From Lepraria neglecta (lineage: Eukaryota > Ascomycota > Lecanoromycetes > Lecanorales > Stereocaulaceae): DNA of 64,000 bases. The notes below the pieces were generated by a model. The model worked only from the letters and a program-made list of their open reading frames with translations, was not told where the DNA came from and did not search any database. Where the stretch lies: the NCBI GenBank assembly GCA_033220425.1, contig CM065652.1:4402001-4466000 (forward strand). Direction: 5' to 3'. Shown in pieces: positions 1 to 12,300 of this stretch (position 1 is the stretch's first letter; each line of letters opens with the position of its first letter). A program made the position numbers and the translations under genes.

Positions 1-2
1 TC

Positions 3-431
3 AATGCTGGTTTCCGAGAAAGCGGTATCCAGAGCCTGAAGAACTTAGATGACGCCAAAGCTTTTCCCATGGTCGCGATTCGCTCGTCCGGTCTAGCGCT
101 GGAGTCAATAGTAGGCAGTATGCGGGACTGTATGGAGGATCTAGGAAGCCTGAGCGAGGACAATGGTGGATATTCGAATGATGAGGAAGTTCATAGTTTA
201 GTCAGGGAGGACTATCTGGATCTGTTGATCAAGCTCGCGAATGAGAGGTTCAAGACCAATACGGAGAGGATGAGGAGGTTTGAAGAGGATTTGTTTCGAA
301 GGGAAGGAGGGTCGGCGTTGGGATCGCCGTGGGAAGATGGCAAAGATAGACAGGAGAGGAAGAGAGCTGAGGGATTGAAGCAGCAAGAAGAATTGCGTAG
401 GAAGAAAGTCGACGGTAAAAGGGGAGTTTAA
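3..431 (+). CDS. TYW3: tRNA wybutosine-synthesizing protein 3, C-terminal part
   Basis: The gene enters from the left edge, so only the C-terminal ~142 residues are present and the frame is open from base 3. It contains the family signature: an N-terminal segment NAGFRESGI, then PMVAIRSSGLALES, then an EDYLDLLIKLANERF helix followed by NTERMRRFEE. These match the conserved core of TYW3, which methylates the wybutosine precursor at G37 of tRNA-Phe using S-adenosylmethionine in the cytosol. The last ~35 residues are a charged Lys/Arg/Glu tail (QEELRRKKVDGKRGV) typical of fungal extensions. The stop is TAA at 429-431. The start codon and N-terminus lie outside the window. The family call rests on remembered motifs, not a search. 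Confidence 0.85.
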   Translation, partial: NAGFRESGIQSLKNLDDAKAFPMVAIRSSGLALESIVGSMRDCMEDLGSLSEDNGGYSNDEEVHSLVREDYLDLLIKLANERFKTNTERMRRFEEDLFRREGGSALGSPWEDGKDRQERKRAEGLKQQEELRRKKVDGKRGV

Positions 432-433
432 CC

Positions 434-945
434 CTAGCGTTTGGCTACACAGTAGCCCGTAGTCATCGAAAAAAGAAAGAAAAAAACAAGAATCTCTCCT
501 CCCTTCCCCCCCAACCTCCTCCTTTCCCCCCCCCCCCCCCCCCCAAACCACGCGCAGAAGCCCGCACACAGCACCAGGTACACAAAAATCACCGTCTTAT
601 ACACCTCGTCCCACTCCGCCCCCTCCTCCTCCCTCTCCCGTATCCCCAACATCCTCTCCCCGCCTATGAACCCTCCACCAACAGCGCCATCGCCCTCCCA
701 ATCTCCCTCTCCCTCTCCCTCTCCTGCCCTGGCCTCTCCTCCTCCTCCCTCTCCCTCAGCTCCCGCAGCCCCTGCTTCCTCAACACCTCATTCTGCGCCT
801 CCGCAGCCGCTAAACGCGCCATACCTGGTCAGTGAAAGCTTCAACACCATTGTGATGGGGTCATTTACCGTTGTCATCGCGCTGCCACCTCCTCCTTGCC
901 GCCCGCGCCTGGTTGCGAATGTAGGTTTTTTTGAGCCTGGTTCAT
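434..945 (-). pseudogene. possible small coiled-coil/membrane protein, reading frame disrupted
   Basis: On the minus strand an ATG at 945 opens MNQAQ, and a one-base frame change in the A7 run at about 927-933 leads into a coherent basic/coiled-coil stretch (YIRNQARAARRRWQRDDN). A 44-nt intron-like segment (825-868, gtaaat...ctgaccag) then joins to MARLAAAEAQNEVLRKQGLR. This runs to a TAG at 664-666. Past that stop the same frame continues as MLGIREREEEGAEWDEVYK followed by a strongly hydrophobic segment (VIFVYLVLCAGFCAW) that looks like a tail anchor, and then a glycine run encoded by the poly-C tract. It could be a live gene with homopolymer sequence errors, a pseudogene, or chance. I do not recognise a family. 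Confidence 0.3.
526..544. repeat. poly-C homopolymer (19 nt)
   Basis: An uninterrupted run of 19 C residues follows a C/T-rich stretch beginning near 490. Such a tract is prone to length error in sequencing and assembly, and it lies inside the disrupted minus-strand frame. Confidence 0.95.
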
Positions 946-1327
946 GGCTGTGTGAGGGTAACAAGCCCTCAAGAATGCTATATGTGAGGGTTGAGAGAGT
1001 GAAAGCAACGACAACAATAACAGTGTGGAGTGGCAATATCAATACTACCAAGCGAGTTAATCTGCGTCGATATACCGAATATTCACATTTGATATTTGAG
1101 ATATATATTAGAATAGGCGCGACAACGTTAGTCTCTACCGCAGCGAAACCACTTCGGTAGCTGATACCAGGTGTTTCTGAAACCTCGCGACGCTAGCCAC
1201 GTCAAAAGGATGCGTCTTCGGACGAACAATCACAAGTTGTGGGTCGCATTGTGAAAGCCGCGGCCGACCCCGGCAGGGTGACGCCAGGATATCTTTGCGG
1301 AGGGTTAACCAATCCCAAGAGTAAGAA

Positions 1328-1409
1328 GCCTATGGTTCACCATATGGTTCCTTCTCTTTTGCCGTTCTCGGACACTGGAGATCGCGGGTTCGATTCTTGC
1401 CTAGGCACC
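1328..1409 (+). tRNA. tRNA-like remnant (A-box- and B-box-like), probably a pseudogene
   Basis: A canonical T-arm/B box (GGGTTCGATTC at 1386-1396) is followed by CTAGGCACC and then by long T runs, as at a Pol III terminator. Upstream, TATGGTTCACCATATGG resembles a degenerate A box. The presumed acceptor strands pair at only about five of seven positions (GCCTA with TAGGC). I cannot fold a proper D arm or anticodon arm, so I do not assign an amino acid. It is best read as a decayed tRNA or tRNA-derived fragment. Confidence 0.3.
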
Positions 1410-4400
1410 CGTCTTTTCTGTTTTTCTGTTTTTCTTTTTTCAAGTTTTCGGCTCCTCATCGTTCAGTGATGACCTTCTCCTCTCAGAACCGGACATGATG
1501 ACTGATCCCGCGCTCTTGCTTTCTTCACTTAAGACTTAACAATGCGCAATAATATCTCTGCACGACGATGAAATCTTCAAACACAAAGCGTGACATAAGC
1601 CTATGTGAAGTGAGTTGAGCATGGCACACGAGGAAATCATCGTCTTCTACGCAGGAAACAAGTACAGACGAACTCAGTTGAGTATAGGAGAATCTTGTCA
1701 CCAAGCTATCATCGCAAGAAAAGTTAGCTGACCATGTACCTGTAAGTCAATATCAATTCACTGTGTTGGGTAAGGGAATTTTCCTGACTCTGTCCTCTTC
1801 ACCAAAGCATTCATTAGCGTCACTTCACCAGCAGACTTGGAGCTTTCAATTCATCACCATGATATCCGGTATAGCCACTTTTACTTTTGATATTTGTGGG
1901 TTTTAAGGCTACTGATAGTGAAATACTGAGATTGAGGACGGACGTTGGAGAAGGGTTAAGCTAAACTACTTTGAGAATCTTGGGGAGCGGTGCTTGGCCT
2001 TTTCCACCACCTCACTTCTGACCTCTTTTGTACATTCGTCATTGGTCTACAATACGATTCGTCAACAGTCTAATCTCTAATGCCATGGAGTGTTCTGGCA
2101 GTCAGGTACCTTCGCGGTCAGAACTAATAGCATGGGAACCTGTTCATATTGAATGGTGCCAATTTTGCCTTACATGCATTTGATTTTGTTTGATTGAGCG
2201 AATTTGTGACATCTCAATTGTACAGGTCTGTACTCTACTTTCCAGGATATCGACGCAACTAGCAGGCAAGGCTTTTTGACATATACGCAGAAGGTTAAAG
2301 TTTCTCAGCTTGTTTCGCTTCGACGAACATGGAATCGATGGAACAAAGCATGCAAGATTCGGGAACTTCGAATTCGTTTGCTTGGGCATATACAGCGAGA
2401 GGAATTAGCCCCTTCAAATTCTTCCCGAGTTGTCAGATATTAGTTGCCGAATCAAGACTGCTTGGAATATGGCCCAGGCACTGTCAAAAGTCACTGGCAC
2501 ATGGGCGGTGAGTATTGAAGCCTTCTCCGCAATTCTCACATTGCGCCCAAATACCGACAGGCTCAATTACCTTTCGCACCAAAACTGCAAGATCATGCAC
2601 GTCAAATGTCGTAGATTTCTATTTCAAATCATCTCTCAAACAGGCCTCTACGATTTCCTAAATCAGAAAGAAACGGACCTGCAGTTACTATACGTACGAG
2701 CAAATCCGGTATTTGGTAGCAGGAATAAAGCTTGTCGTGTGACATTTCGCTATGCAGACACATTTTCGGTGGGTCCGATGTCGCGATCCAGATCGCAAAT
2801 TCGTGTGCACTGCTAATCCTTTCACGTGGTTCGCAGGGATAAATCTGTCAGTGCATAGTTAAATGCCGGATCTGGGACCTGTTAGAGTTGAGAGGCACTT
2901 AGCTGCATGAGCGGAGTGCTAAAGTCTTGCTCTTGCTGCATAAGTGAGCAGCGATACGCTCTTTAATTTAATCGAGTCCAAAGTCCGCAGGTGACAAATT
3001 TGTGCTTAAGCAAGCGAGACTATTTCTCTCATGTTACTGTCATCTGTCAACGTAATTTAGTCGCCGGCCGGCGATCATGTTCCATATCAATTGGATAATG
3101 GAAGGCGTCGCAGAGCCGCGAATAAGGTAATTTAGGGTTCTAAGGGAGGTTGCCACGTTTGGTGGCTGGCTGAAAGGGCTGCGGGTGTCGCACACCACCG
3201 TTTAGGTGCCCAGATGGTTGATTGGATGCTTCGAGGCAATCGGCCGAGAAGCGTGACCCGAGCTTTCGATAGCGGCATGCAATGCCATCCAAGAATTCGG
3301 AGCAGGGGTCGCTTTTGGGGCTGCCAAGAAAGACATCTTGCCCGAATGTGCAGGAACGGCAACGGTAGAGCATTTTGTTTGGCAACCTTAAGACCTCGTT
3401 GACGGCGGGAAAAGCATTGCGAAATCTGTGTGTTCGAGGGAAGTTCCATGTGTGGGGTTCAAGATTTCCGCGCTAAGGAAAAGTTCGCTTATTCGATGTT
3501 ATAATTGGCTGACCCTGCATCTCCACGATCTTCATGAATTTCTGCGACCCTTCTTCATCATCTTCGACAGGAGATTGAAGACGTTATTCAGAATTAGCGG
3601 ATGATGCTTGGCTGCACATCTCGATAAGCCATAATCACCAGCACCAGCAACGTGTGTGACCTTTCGGTCCGCCATCCGAAATATGGCGTCCAGACCAGTC
3701 TTTCGCCTTTCGACTTAGTGCAACCCGTGGAGTTTCTTACCTTCGGCTTCTCCCGCGATGTGAGGCATGTTCCATAAGGCAATTACAGCCAGGAGATGCA
3801 ACATGGTTTCTCCGCAAGATCACAAGCTCTATCTCTCACACACTTTGAACCATCTCTTTCGGAAGCATGGGGCGATTGGACCCCAACGGAACCTTTCGGA
3901 TTTCCTCTCATGGAAGAAACCTGCTCGTCGGCAAAGCAAGGCTCTTTGAATTCTCCAGTTCTTCCGGCTCCAGTGATCCAATCTTTGGGACAAACTTTCA
4001 ATAGACTTCCGCTGGCCTCCGTCAACTCCCCAGTGGTAGCGATTCCCCAGTAGCGCGGGGAACAGGATCCGACCAGAGCTTCACAGTGAAACACCAACCT
4101 TCAGACTGATGAGTGAGCCTCGAGGGCCGAGACACTCGTGAATCAAACACGATTTGATCATTTGAAGCATCAATGCCAACCCTCATCTCGATCCGCTCCG
4201 AAGAGGAATCCAGGAGCTCGTAGATCCAAAAAATTGGCCTAAGGAGGAAAAGCATGCGAATGAGGCGAGTAAAGTTCTTGGCGAGATTGCGCAAAATGAT
4301 TCTAGGCCTCTCGCTTGGTCTTTCGCTCCCCTGTTCTTGCGCGAAGGACGCACCCCTGTCAATCTGCAAGCAAGAAGCACTATTTTCTCCACTACACTAC

Positions 4401-4910
4401 ATTTGGTTGAGCAGGGAAAAGGCAAGACCAATCCAACGCCCCAACTGTTTCTCTCATTTGGCTTCAAGTCGAAACACAAGTTCCAAAGGTAACTCGAACA
4501 TAAAAGCGCCCTGATAGATAGAATCCCCCTGTTCCAAGCTCTACCATGTGTTCGACGTATCCGTAAACCAATCATGTAGTGGTTAAGAGCAACGGTGCTC
4601 CATCAAGCTTCTCAAAATCTCTCTCCAAGACCTAAACTCTTAGTTTTCCATTGAATCGTACCACTATAACAAGGCTGCAAGCTTCAACATCCGAAAAAGC
4701 ACTACGGTATATAGACGACGTAATGTAGAGCTTAGAATAAGACTTTTTGTATCTTGGGAACGAGGAAGTACCGGAGTAATGTATGATGTGATTGAATCAG
4801 TAGTCCTGTCGTTAACGATAATCAGATTATGGTTAGTCAAAATGATTGATGAAGATATCCCGCCTGTTACTACTTAAGAAGCTACCGCCTAACTTTTAAC
4901 TGTTAAGATG
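1410..4910. other. gene-poor interval, no supportable gene
   Basis: About 3.5 kb holds only short overlapping frames on both strands. The longest (2430-2816 plus, 4575-4183 minus, 4097-3783 minus) show no domain I recognise and no convincing splice-linked continuation. A 14-bp perfect palindrome, TCGCCGGCCGGCGA, lies at 3061-3074. It could be intergenic DNA or a long-decayed element or gene. Confidence 0.6.
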
Positions 4911-6190
4911 ACCCAGACCAGACTTGTGCCTAGTTCGTCGATTCCCGTATCCCTCCCACATCCCAGCATCGAATTCCCAAAAGGACTCGGTCAAGCGACA
5001 GACTGGGGCCAGAGCGCACACACGCCGGCAGTCGTCCCACCTCGCCTATTTATCCCAATCCCTCGTTGATCGTGTATATCTCGTCAATCGTCCAAGTGTG
5101 ACATTGCCAATTTCCAAATTGAGCAGCGGTATCAGATCGGTCGAAAGCCCTTGTAGCCCGCATCCAGCCTTCGAGACCGCCTGCCGAACGCCCACCCTTA
5201 AACTTGGACAAAGGAATCCCGCCTGGAACGCGACAACTCAACAAGCCTGGATTCACTTCACTTCACTTCACTTCCTACCGTGTTATCTGTTAATTCACCC
5301 ATTGATTTTAACTCCATCATTGACCTCGTCGACTGTGACTGCAGCAAGGTGATCGACTTTGTTGTTGACAGCTCCAGCCAGCTCCAGCGATCGTCCGGCC
5401 GCGATCGGCAGACCCGAAAGCCTGGCTAGGCTTCGAGACATCTTCCAGGCACGTTGAGCTTCAATTAAGCGTCGCGATCTACACTGCGATTACCGCACGC
5501 AGACACGAGCTCTCGCATCTGCAGCGGCAAGTCAATCTGAGAGCCTTCAATTCTTCGACAACCTGAATTATCACCCCGCCGCAAATAGACCAGAGCTCTG
5601 TATCAACACCCTGTTCTTTGTTCCGAACGTCCGCAAATTCGACACAACCTTGACTGAAACCTTGGCGAACAGCACAAGCTTTGGAAACAGTATTGAACAT
5701 CTGAGGGATTGGAAAGAGTCGCTGGAAATACCTATCGAGTCGTTAGCAGGTCGCCAATTAGAGAACACAATCCACTCATTCACAGCTTTCCACAAGTGAA
5801 AGAGCCGGCAAAGTGTGAACTTCGTGGAGGAAACTTCCGTCTACAAACCCCTCTATATCAACACTGGCGACCGTACTCCTGCCTCCAACGCGCGATTACT
5901 TTAAATTATCGCGTTTCGAGTCGGTCCTTCCTCGAGCTTCCTACAGCTCCTACCCTACACAGCCGGCTGCGGCTTCCACGTACAGGTTGCCCCCACTGGA
6001 TTTCCAGCAACAGCAGGCCAGTCAGCAGTACTGGCCTGGCGCATCCAGCTCTACACCAGCTACAGCGGCTCAAGCGTTGAGCACCCTACCTACACCGCCG
6101 AGCGACGGTTCCGACGGCTTCAAACCACCAGGTCAAAATATCAAACCGGAATACAACAGTCTAGCGGCAGCTACGGTGCAGCAGCCCGGT
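4911..6190 (+). promoter_or_regulatory. ATG-free 1.28-kb leader/N-terminal region upstream of the C2H2 factor
   Basis: Reading base by base, no ATG occurs on the plus strand between 4911 and 6190, where roughly 20 would be expected by chance. Part of it (5819-6190) is an open frame continuous with the downstream zinc-finger gene and looks coding (for example YRLPPLDFQQQQ and TLPTPPSDGS). The rest looks like a long 5' leader, with a short CACTT microsatellite near 5254-5274. The pattern fits a long leader kept free of upstream start codons, with initiation at the ATG at 6191, at a near-cognate codon, or through a distant spliced start exon. Confidence 0.55.
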
Positions 6191-7643
6191 ATGGCTTCCC
6201 ACTTGGAGTCAACGGGTGCACCCTCCAGCTTGACTGCTCGACGACCGGCCGCTAATAACTTGCCAAATTTTGAGCTGCCGCCTGTGCCCTTCAGTCAACA
6301 TTATACTTCAAAATATGTTCCTCTACCGGCTATGAACCCGAATACCTCTTCGGTCAGCGTGGGCAACCTTCTGACGCCTCCATCGACCGTTCCCGGCGAC
6401 AGCCTCAGTCCTATATCTCAAGCTCTCAACAACGCTACCGGCTCTCAGGCTTTGTCAAACTACAGCAGCATTTCTTGGCCACCACTAAACCTGAATACAA
6501 ACACCGGCTTGACCCCTCTGGGACTGGGAAGTTCAACATCACCACCGCTGTGGAACAATCCGCTCAATTCTGCTCGTGGTCTGTTCTCGCCTTCCCTTGC
6601 TGGTACTCTGGCAACACGCGGCAACTCCAATTCACCAACAGCAGGGGACTCTTTACCTCCACCGCCATATGAGATGACCCAGCTGCCTCCGTTGCCTACC
6701 ACATCTATGCCAATGCCAATGTCCACAGCAGCGCCTGCTAATGCTCAACAAATGGCGCAAGCGCAAGCACAAGCACAAGCACAAGCCTACATGGCGCAGA
6801 ACCAAACTCAAACACAAACGCCACTTTCAGCCACCACTACACAAGCTTCTCCGGTCAATGGTACGGACGCATACTCACAGAGGCCTCAATCAACCCCATC
6901 AACACTATATTACAATTCACAACCCTCCTCAGCACAGCAAAACTCCTTCCCTGCCTTCAACAATAACCACAACTCCTCGCCTGGACAGCAGAGTCCTATG
7001 AGCGCACCTCCTCAGGTGTCTAGGATATCGCCTATCAGTGGACAAAACCCACCCTTCTCCCCCCCAACATCCCAAACATCCCAATTCGGCCGTTCCGCGT
7101 ATCCTCAATACCCCCTGCCAGCCATGAATGGCCCTGTACAGATGAATGGTCCCATCATGTCGAACGTTCACAACCCAAACAACCCAATGGGCATGGTTGG
7201 TATGCAGAATAATGGTCTCCCTGGTGGCTTAATACCTGGGTATCACAGTGGGCACGCTGCACATCTGCAGCAGCAAATGTATGGCACCCAGTCGCAGCCA
7301 GCACACAACGAGAGACCGTTCAAGTGTGATCAATGTCCTCAAAGCTTCAATCGGAATCACGATTTGAAGAGGCACAAGCGGATACATCTTGCGGTCAAAC
7401 CATTCCCTTGCGGGTGGTGCGAGAAGAGCTTTTCGAGGAAAGATGCACTCAAGGTGAGTTTCTTGTTCGTTCGACGACACGAGGTAGCTTAGCTTATCCA
7501 TTTTACAGAGGCATATTCTCGTCAAAGGCTGCGGAAAGAACCCGACTGCTTCGACTGGTGAACAAGATTCGCCAGATCGAAGAAATAAGTCCGAAGATAG
7601 CGATGACGATAATTCACCCCCCCTCGATGAGAGTCCAATCTAG
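6191..7643 (+). CDS. C2H2 zinc-finger transcription factor, FlbC/Ace2-Swi5 type
   Basis: Two exons (6191-7453, 7509-7643) joined across a GTGAGT...TTTACAG intron give 465 residues from the first ATG. The body is Ser/Pro/Gln/Asn-rich with a QA repeat near 6758-6787, as in transactivation regions. The C-terminus carries two zinc fingers: the first from ERPFKCDQC through FNRNHDLKRHKRIH, the second PFPCGWCEKSFSRKDALK completed by RHILVKGC after the intron. The RNHDLKRHK and KDALKRH motifs match the Ace2/Swi5 class. I believe they also match the conidiation regulator FlbC, which has two C-terminal fingers, but that name is not proven. The frame stays open upstream to 5819 without an ATG, so the true N-terminus is uncertain. 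Expected role: nuclear DNA-binding regulator, perhaps of asexual development. Confidence 0.85.
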
Positions 7644-9317
7644 ATTCTCCTGGTTTCGTTTGGGATTTCTCCCTAACGGCTATGTAACAATGAGCCCCAC
7701 GGCGTAAAAGGTTCTCGGCGTCAAGACGACTTATGACGACAAACCATATGGTATAATTCATAATTCGGGTAGTGGCTCGCTAGAGCTAATGGGGGTTTTC
7801 ATGTACAGGCTTATACGTCTTGTAGCAGGGTGTTGGTTGAGTGGGGCGATGGGCTTTTTCAACGCTTGGTTCAGGGACATGTTGGTCTCTTTTCGTTAGA
7901 TATCCCGGGGAGTTATGTGGAGCCCTAAGTACAGGGCGCAGGCGCCATTGCCTCGGCGGGGTGTGTGGCTCACAAATCGCGAGATCATGAATAGGGTGGC
8001 TTGTTGTGGGCGCTATGATCGAAAAAGCTGTATGATGTCCTCGAGAACGACTAGTAGTTTTTCTCTATTCCATGTTAGCAACTTCTAGCAGCGATAGCAA
8101 ACAAGATACCCTTTTGTCTCTCCGTACATCCCCCCGAACCCCGCAATGAAACTATGTGAACCAAGTGCAAACTCTGGAGGCGACATCCACATACGTAGAC
8201 TGCCACAGAAGGTTAGCGGGTCTCACGGATCGATAAGGTTCTCCGGACGCTGACCTTCGCCATCTCTCCTCAACCTCGTAGCATTATTATGAAAGCACAG
8301 AAACATAATCTAGAAGCTATCATGATGCTACAGCTGACTTACGAAATGCTCAGACGAAACACCATGAAGGCATCGCATCGCACAATGCTTGCCAGAGGCA
8401 CAAGGGAAAACTCAAGAGAGATTGGACATATCAAGATAATAAGCAAGCTTGACGAGACGATTGAATTGAGACTTTGCATACTGGGAACCTCCAATTGAGA
8501 CTGTAAAAGCGAAGGTCTCGATGCACCAAATAGTATGCTCAATTACAGCAGAGATGACCAACAGAAAGAACCTTTGACGCACTTGCATATAGCGAGGTAT
8601 CCTGGACACAATACAAAGGTTGATGTTTGCCCGTGTTATAGCGTGCCCCTATTTGCCGTCTCATCATCACGCAGCGATGATGAGCGGTTGTCTCCGTTGT
8701 TAGCCTGGCGTTCCAATGTTATGGTTACATTCCTTACAACTACACATAGACACCATCCACCTTCCAGAACATTGACCAGCACCCCTTGCCTGGCTTTCGT
8801 TCGCTAAGCCTTTCACTTCTCTTTTCGAACAATTGCTTCGTTATCGTTTCCGCTGGAATTCTGGACCTCCATGTGTTGAGGCGGCTGCAAAAACGAGGCA
8901 CACGCGGAGAGGAAACCTTCAGGAAGGCGCGTCTTGTGCTCTTCACACGTTGAACATCTCCACAGGGACGGAGATAGACTGATTTTTCTCACTCAGCACT
9001 CTTTTGCAGAATCCTTTTATCGCTCTGTGGATGGACAGGGCGGGCCTTGGCCTTTTTATATCGCCCTCCTATATCCACAAACTGCAAATTTAGTCGCTTT
9101 GGCTTGGTAGCCACCCAGCCACCCAGCAGCCACTGAGCTCTCTCTATGCTTCTGGACTATCATTGACCGCAGAGATCCAAGCTATTGCACACATAACGGC
9201 TCATATCTGCGGAAAAGCTTTGGCCAACCACGGCCTTGGGTGAGCTTGGCTACAATAAACACAACGCATAGTCATCGCAACCCGGGACTTGTCACGATTG
9301 AGGTTGATTCCAAAGGA
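7644..9317. other. intergenic region: 3' flank of C2H2 factor and 5' flank/leader of the kinase
   Basis: There is no supportable gene here. The part near the kinase has a TATA-like TTTTTATAT at about 9052-9060 and a short duplicated CCACCCAGCCACCCAGC at about 9112-9128. Small frames such as 8289-8498 resemble no known family. Confidence 0.6.
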
Positions 9318-12300
9318 ATGGAGACCCACCTGCGTGCAGAGAGAGCGCCATCAAGACGTCGTCGACAGCCACTGGGTGATACGACCAATTGGGTCAACAA
9401 TCAGTCCTCAACACCACCACCACACTCAGAAGCCTATCCTTCTTCTCCGCCAAGCATACCCCACCACGGATCTCTCGTACCCGGAGGCAATCTTCAGGTC
9501 CGGAACAATCCCAGCTCCCCTATCTCTCCCAGATTCAAAGCAGAAGCCAAGCGTATCTCAGCCATCTCCAGCGAGGACGCCCGCAACTCCAACCGCGATT
9601 CACAGATATCCAACTCTACCAATGCATCTGGCAAGCCTAGGCGCAAAACACACGTCGGACCATGGAGACTGGGCAAGACAATTGGCAAGGGCGCTTCAGG
9701 GAGGGTAAGGAAAGCAAGACATGCGTTTACACAGCAGGACGCAGCGATCAAGATCGTCAGTAAGAAATCGGCAGAGATGCTGCGGAGCACGAGCCTAGCT
9801 GTCATGGATACAATGGTACAGGGGGCCGGGAAGAGAGCCATTCCCTTTGGGATCGAGAGGGAGGTAGTCATCATGAAGTTGATTGAGCATCCGAACATCA
9901 TCAGCCTTTACGACGTGTGGGAGAATAGGGGCGAGCTGTGAGTCTACAATTACGAGGCATCAGTCAATTATTGAGCTGACACTGTCTTTCAGATACCTTG
10001 TTCTAGAATATGTAGAAGGCGGAGAACTCTTCGACCACATATCCTCCAATGGCCGTCTCCCAGAACCAGAAGCCGTGCGCATATTTCGCCAGGTGATCGC
10101 TGGCCTGTCCTACTGCCACCGCTTCAACATCTGTCATCGCGACCTCAAGCCTGAGAATATCCTCATGGATCGTAATCGCAATATCAAGATCGTGGACTTC
10201 GGAATGGCAGCCCTTCAGCCCGCAAACAAATGGCTCAACACATCCTGTGGCAGTCCACATTACGCATCTCCAGAAGTCATCCGTGCCGAGAATTATCGTG
10301 GTGACAAGGCCGATATCTGGTCCTGCGGTGTTATCCTTTATGCCATGCTTACTGGTACTCTTCCGTTCGATGCCGCAGGCGATTGGCACGAGGTCATCGA
10401 GACAGTGCTTGCCGGAGAATACTCATTTCCACCAGGTCTCACTGCGCAGGCAGAAGACCTAATCTTCAGGATGTTACAGCGAGATCCAAAGCAACGCATA
10501 CCAATCAAGTACATGTGGCAACATCCGCTTCTCAAGAAGTATGAGAGCCTGGACAGTCTGGACCAAAATAACATGCCATACATAGGTCCTGCGCCTCCAT
10601 TGACGGTGAACGATTGCGGACCGCCTATCAAGCAGAGGAACGATATTGATGCTGAGCTCTTAAGAAATCTGCAGAATCTGTGGCATGGAGTCACTGAGGA
10701 GGAGCTTGCTCAGAGGCTTTTGAGCGACGTGTAAGTGATTTCGCTTCCAGGTTCTTGAGAGGCTTGCTGACCACCCAACCAAGGCCGAATCATGAGAAAA
10801 TACTGTTTAGCAAACTGGTGAAGTTCCGAGAAGAGCAATTAGAGAACTACGACGGTCCCCCAATGGATTACTCAACCAGCGACTACCATCATAATGCATC
10901 ACCACTGACAGTGGTACGGCAGTCCTCAACCCACCCTTCGCTTGGAGCAACCCCAGCGGAACGAAGGCAGTCGCAGTATTCTCTCATGGACCCTGATATG
11001 CCACCACCTGCAAGAAACCAAACTAGAAAGAGCAAACGCCAGAGCACCCTGAGACGACACAGTATTGCTGAAACAGAATCAAGCTATGATCCATTCAATC
11101 CGTCTCGTGCTCCGATCATAAAAGCACAAGCAGATCATGCAAGAATTACCGTACTCCGTGGTGTCTCCCAGGCATCGAGCAGAAAATCGTCGACCCGCCT
11201 AGGGAGTAGGGTGTCTCTGCACCATCCTTCAATCGTCAGGGCACAAGGAGCAGATGAGTTGTATAGTATTGCTAGCTCTCCTCCGAACATGACCATACAT
11301 AGCGCAGGGACCTCCCAATTACAGAGGCTGATGGTCAATCGGCATATTTCGCGAGGTAGTTCCAGGCTTACTATGGCATCTAAACGCTCTCGGACAAGCA
11401 ACTCGTCAGTCATCATTGCTCGTACGTCCGCAAGCTACAAACGTAACGTCAGCTTCGTGGGCACCCGCAAGCGTCCTTACAGCGGTCGTCATCCCGGCCT
11501 TCGAAGTCAGGAGCATCGTGCTTCGCTCACCCTGCAAGAGAGATACGCCAGAGATCAGGCCAAGGCACAGACACTTGAACAGACTCATGCCCAAGAGCAT
11601 TCCCAGGTCGAGGGTACCCAAAACGTTAATTCGTCGTGTATCTCCCTAAGGGAGACTCCAGAGCCAGAGGAGATGCCTATCGTTCGCTCACGGAAGACCA
11701 CTACAGACTCCAACGACCCTGTGGCCAAGAGGATAAGGACTTCGAGTCATTACTTCAGAGATGATGCGAGGAAAGTCAGCACTGAGATGGAAAAGCTTTG
11801 CGATGAAGCTTTCAATCGATCTTCAATGACCTCTAGCAATCCAACTCCAAGAACCACGTATACAGGAGACTCACGGCGGAACTACCAAGACTACCATTCT
11901 CCAGCTACTTCGATCTCGATGCTTGATGACTCAGTTTCTAAGTCTTCCCTACGTCGCAGCAAAACAAAAGAAATCATGGATTACCAGCATCGTCCATTAC
12001 CCATGCCCCCGGCTACCGAGCGTATGATGAACACGGAGCATCTTGGATTGTACACTCAGCGCGAGCTTGCAAAGACTAGAGACTTGCTCAAGAAGCGTGC
12101 GGCGGAATCTACCATCGCACCTGGGTATCTGGACGATATCATCGCGCATCTAGACCGATTGATGCAGCCCAGTGCCATAAGGATTTCTGAGCAGGAGCGA
12201 CGAGCGATCTCAACCCCAAACACGGAGTCTGGTATCCCACGGAAGGACACGTTCGACGAAATCATGGCGAAGAACAACATTGGCTACCGCGCGGCATCAG

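Noticed and set aside
666-1160. 164-residue plus-strand frame rich in Pro/Ser
   Set aside because: Its N-terminal half is the translation of a CCTCTCCCT-type simple repeat. The rest has no domain, and the minus strand reads more like protein here.
2329-2816. Overlapping plus-strand frames of 60 and 128 residues
   Set aside because: No recognised motif, no credible splice partners and an unremarkable composition. Treated as chance.
3594-4575. Chain of minus-strand frames (4575-4183, 4369-4022, 4097-3783, 3782-3594)
   Set aside because: One piece looks slightly protein-like (LLRPIFWIYELLDSSSERI) and begins after an acceptor-like TTGCAG, but I could not join the pieces in phase or find a family. 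A decayed F-box-type gene is possible but unsupported.
4924-5352. 142-residue plus-strand frame
   Set aside because: It lacks an ATG and lies in the long leader of the C2H2 gene. The composition is that of a CT-rich leader.
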